Assembly (NCBI GenBank): GCA_963737015.1
Contig: CAVTQZ010000001.1
Coordinates: forward strand, 496,001-560,000
From: CAVTQZ01 sp963737015
GTDB lineage: Bacteria; Actinomycetota; Acidimicrobiia; Acidimicrobiales; UBA8190
DNA length: 64,000 nt
Direction of reading: 5' to 3'
A program made the position numbers and the translations under genes. Below the pieces are notes generated by a model. The model searched no databases. It worked only from the letters and a program-made list of their open reading frames with translations, and was not told the origin of the DNA. Of the stretch, positions 63,052-64,000 are shown piece by piece; positions within the stretch are counted from its first letter, which is position 1; each line of letters opens with the position of its first letter.

Positions 63052-64000
63052 TTGAACAGCACCCTCCCCGTAGCGGTCGACGCGATGGGCGGCGACCGCG
63101 CACCGTCGGAGATCGTCTCGGGCGCGCGCCAGGCTGCTGAGTCACTCGGCATCCAGGTGGTCCTCGTCGGCCCGCCTGCTCAACTCCCCGACACCGGAGG
63201 TCTCGAGGTCCTGCCTGCCTCCGAGGTCGTCGGGATGGACGAGGATCCCGCTCAGGCGGTGCGGCGTAAGAAGGACTCGTCCCTCGTGCGAAGCGCCGAG
63301 GCCGTGCGCGACGGCCGGGCCCTTGCAATGGTGAGCGCCGGCAACACCGGAGCGGCGATGGCGAGCGCTCTGCTGCGCATGGGTCGACTCAAAGGTGTGG
63401 TACGCCCCGCCATCGCCACCCCGATCCCGAACCTGGTCTCCCACCCGACGGTCCTACTCGACGCGGGCGCGAACGCCGAGTGCACCGCTGCGATGCTCGT
63501 CCAATTCGCACAGATGGGCGCCGCGTACGCCGCCGCTCGCTACGGCGTGGAGAGCCCGTCGGTGGCGCTGCTCTCGATCGGGGAGGAGAGCTCGAAGGGG
63601 TCACCTCTCGTGAAGGAGACGCACGCCGCGCTGACGGGCGCCGTCGACTTCCGCTTCGTCGGGAACATCGAGGGGCGCGACCTGCTGCACGCTCCCGCCG
63701 ACGTGGTGGTGACCGACGGCTTCACGGGCAACGTGACGCTGAAGACGCTCGAAGGCTCTCTCAAGTTCTTCATGAACGCGGTGCTCGCGGTGTTCGGCAC
63801 CGACGACGCCACCGAGCAGGCGGGACGGGTGCTGCTTCCCCATCTGGCGCCTCTGGCCGAGACCTTCGACCCCGACAACACCGGCGGAGCGATGCTCCTC
63901 GGGGTGGACGGGGTCTGCGTGATAAGCCACGGCTCCTCCTCGGCGAGAGCGATCGTCTCTGCGGTGAAGGTCGCCCACGACCTCGCCACTGCGGGGCTCG
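63052..64000 (+). CDS. plsX: phosphate acyltransferase PlsX (truncated by window end)
   Basis: At least 316 residues are visible with the frame still open at base 64000; the typical length is about 330-350, so only a short C-terminal part is missing. PlsX makes acyl-phosphate from acyl-ACP for phospholipid synthesis. The start LNSTLPVAVDAMGGDRAPSEIV is typical and TTG 63052 is used. SAGNTGAAMASALLRMGRLKG, LLDAGANAECTAAMLVQFAQMG, SIGEESSKGSPLVKETHAAL and VVVTDGFTGNVTLKTLEGSL are conserved. It ends the rsmD-coaD-rpmF-plsX cluster. Confidence 0.95.
   Translation, partial: MNSTLPVAVDAMGGDRAPSEIVSGARQAAESLGIQVVLVGPPAQLPDTGGLEVLPASEVVGMDEDPAQAVRRKKDSSLVRSAEAVRDGRALAMVSAGNTGAAMASALLRMGRLKGVVRPAIATPIPNLVSHPTVLLDAGANAECTAAMLVQFAQMGAAYAAARYGVESPSVALLSIGEESSKGSPLVKETHAALTGAVDFRFVGNIEGRDLLHAPADVVVTDGFTGNVTLKTLEGSLKFFMNAVLAVFGTDDATEQAGRVLLPHLAPLAETFDPDNTGGAMLLGVDGVCVISHGSSSARAIVSAVKVAHDLATAGL

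Overview
The window is about 64 kb of dense, high-GC chromosomal DNA from an actinobacterium, most likely class Acidimicrobiia or a close relative. This assignment is inferred from gene content: an SPF-type RF2 next to ftsE-ftsX, a one-chain actinobacterial 2-oxoglutarate dehydrogenase (Kgd type), a GTP-dependent PEP carboxykinase, a DosR-like regulator, frequent GTG/TTG starts, and an exported protein built from 42-residue GYWLVASDGG-type repeats. I see no rRNA, tRNA, CRISPR array, insertion sequence or prophage. The region reads as core chromosome with a few lineage-specific islands.

Layout. 1-6.4 kb: end of a large membrane protein, phosphomannomutase, a Trm112-like protein, a bifunctional phosphoglucose/phosphomannose isomerase and S-adenosylhomocysteinase (the last two broken by single extra bases), then a structured leader region and the ribosome hibernation factor hpf. 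6.4-12.2 kb: secA-prfB-ftsE-ftsX. 12.2-18.9 kb: a sugar nucleotidyltransferase, an acyl-CoA synthetase divergent from an acyl-CoA dehydrogenase, a membrane GGDEF protein and an alpha/beta hydrolase. 18.9-24.4 kb: kgd and the repeat protein. 24.4-27.6 kb: a HAD hydrolase, an M20 peptidase, and a NYN-nuclease / basic-tail / S1-like fusion protein. 27.7-35.4 kb: a three-gene pilin-like island led by a roughly 1850-residue protein with a prepilin signal, about ten Ig-like modules and a LamG-like module. 35.4-46.6 kb: fabZ-like, xth, a UvrD-type helicase, a hydrolase, a membrane-anchored MurF-like ligase with a Ddl-like ligase, a PH-domain membrane protein, a TetR/ABC exporter cassette and galK. 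46.7-56.3 kb: an AMACR-type CoA transferase, a GAF-GGDEF-EAL protein with a FIST sensor, a stand-alone RAM domain protein, pckG, thiL, a DevS/DosR-like two-component pair and rpmB. 56.4-64 kb: fakA-like, recG, rsmD, coaD, a coiled-coil protein, the DUF177 gene, rpmF and plsX (cut by the window end).

Two window-wide patterns stand out. At least a dozen genes have a TANNNT -10-like hexamer ending only 6-10 nt before the start codon, which predicts leaderless transcripts. Seven apparent frameshifts fall in five otherwise intact genes, and every one is a single extra base. This points to insertion-type sequence errors rather than gene decay. The most interesting biology is the giant prepilin-Ig protein island, the NYN-S1 fusion, a candidate raiA-type RNA upstream of hpf, and the FIST / cyclic-di-GMP pair.
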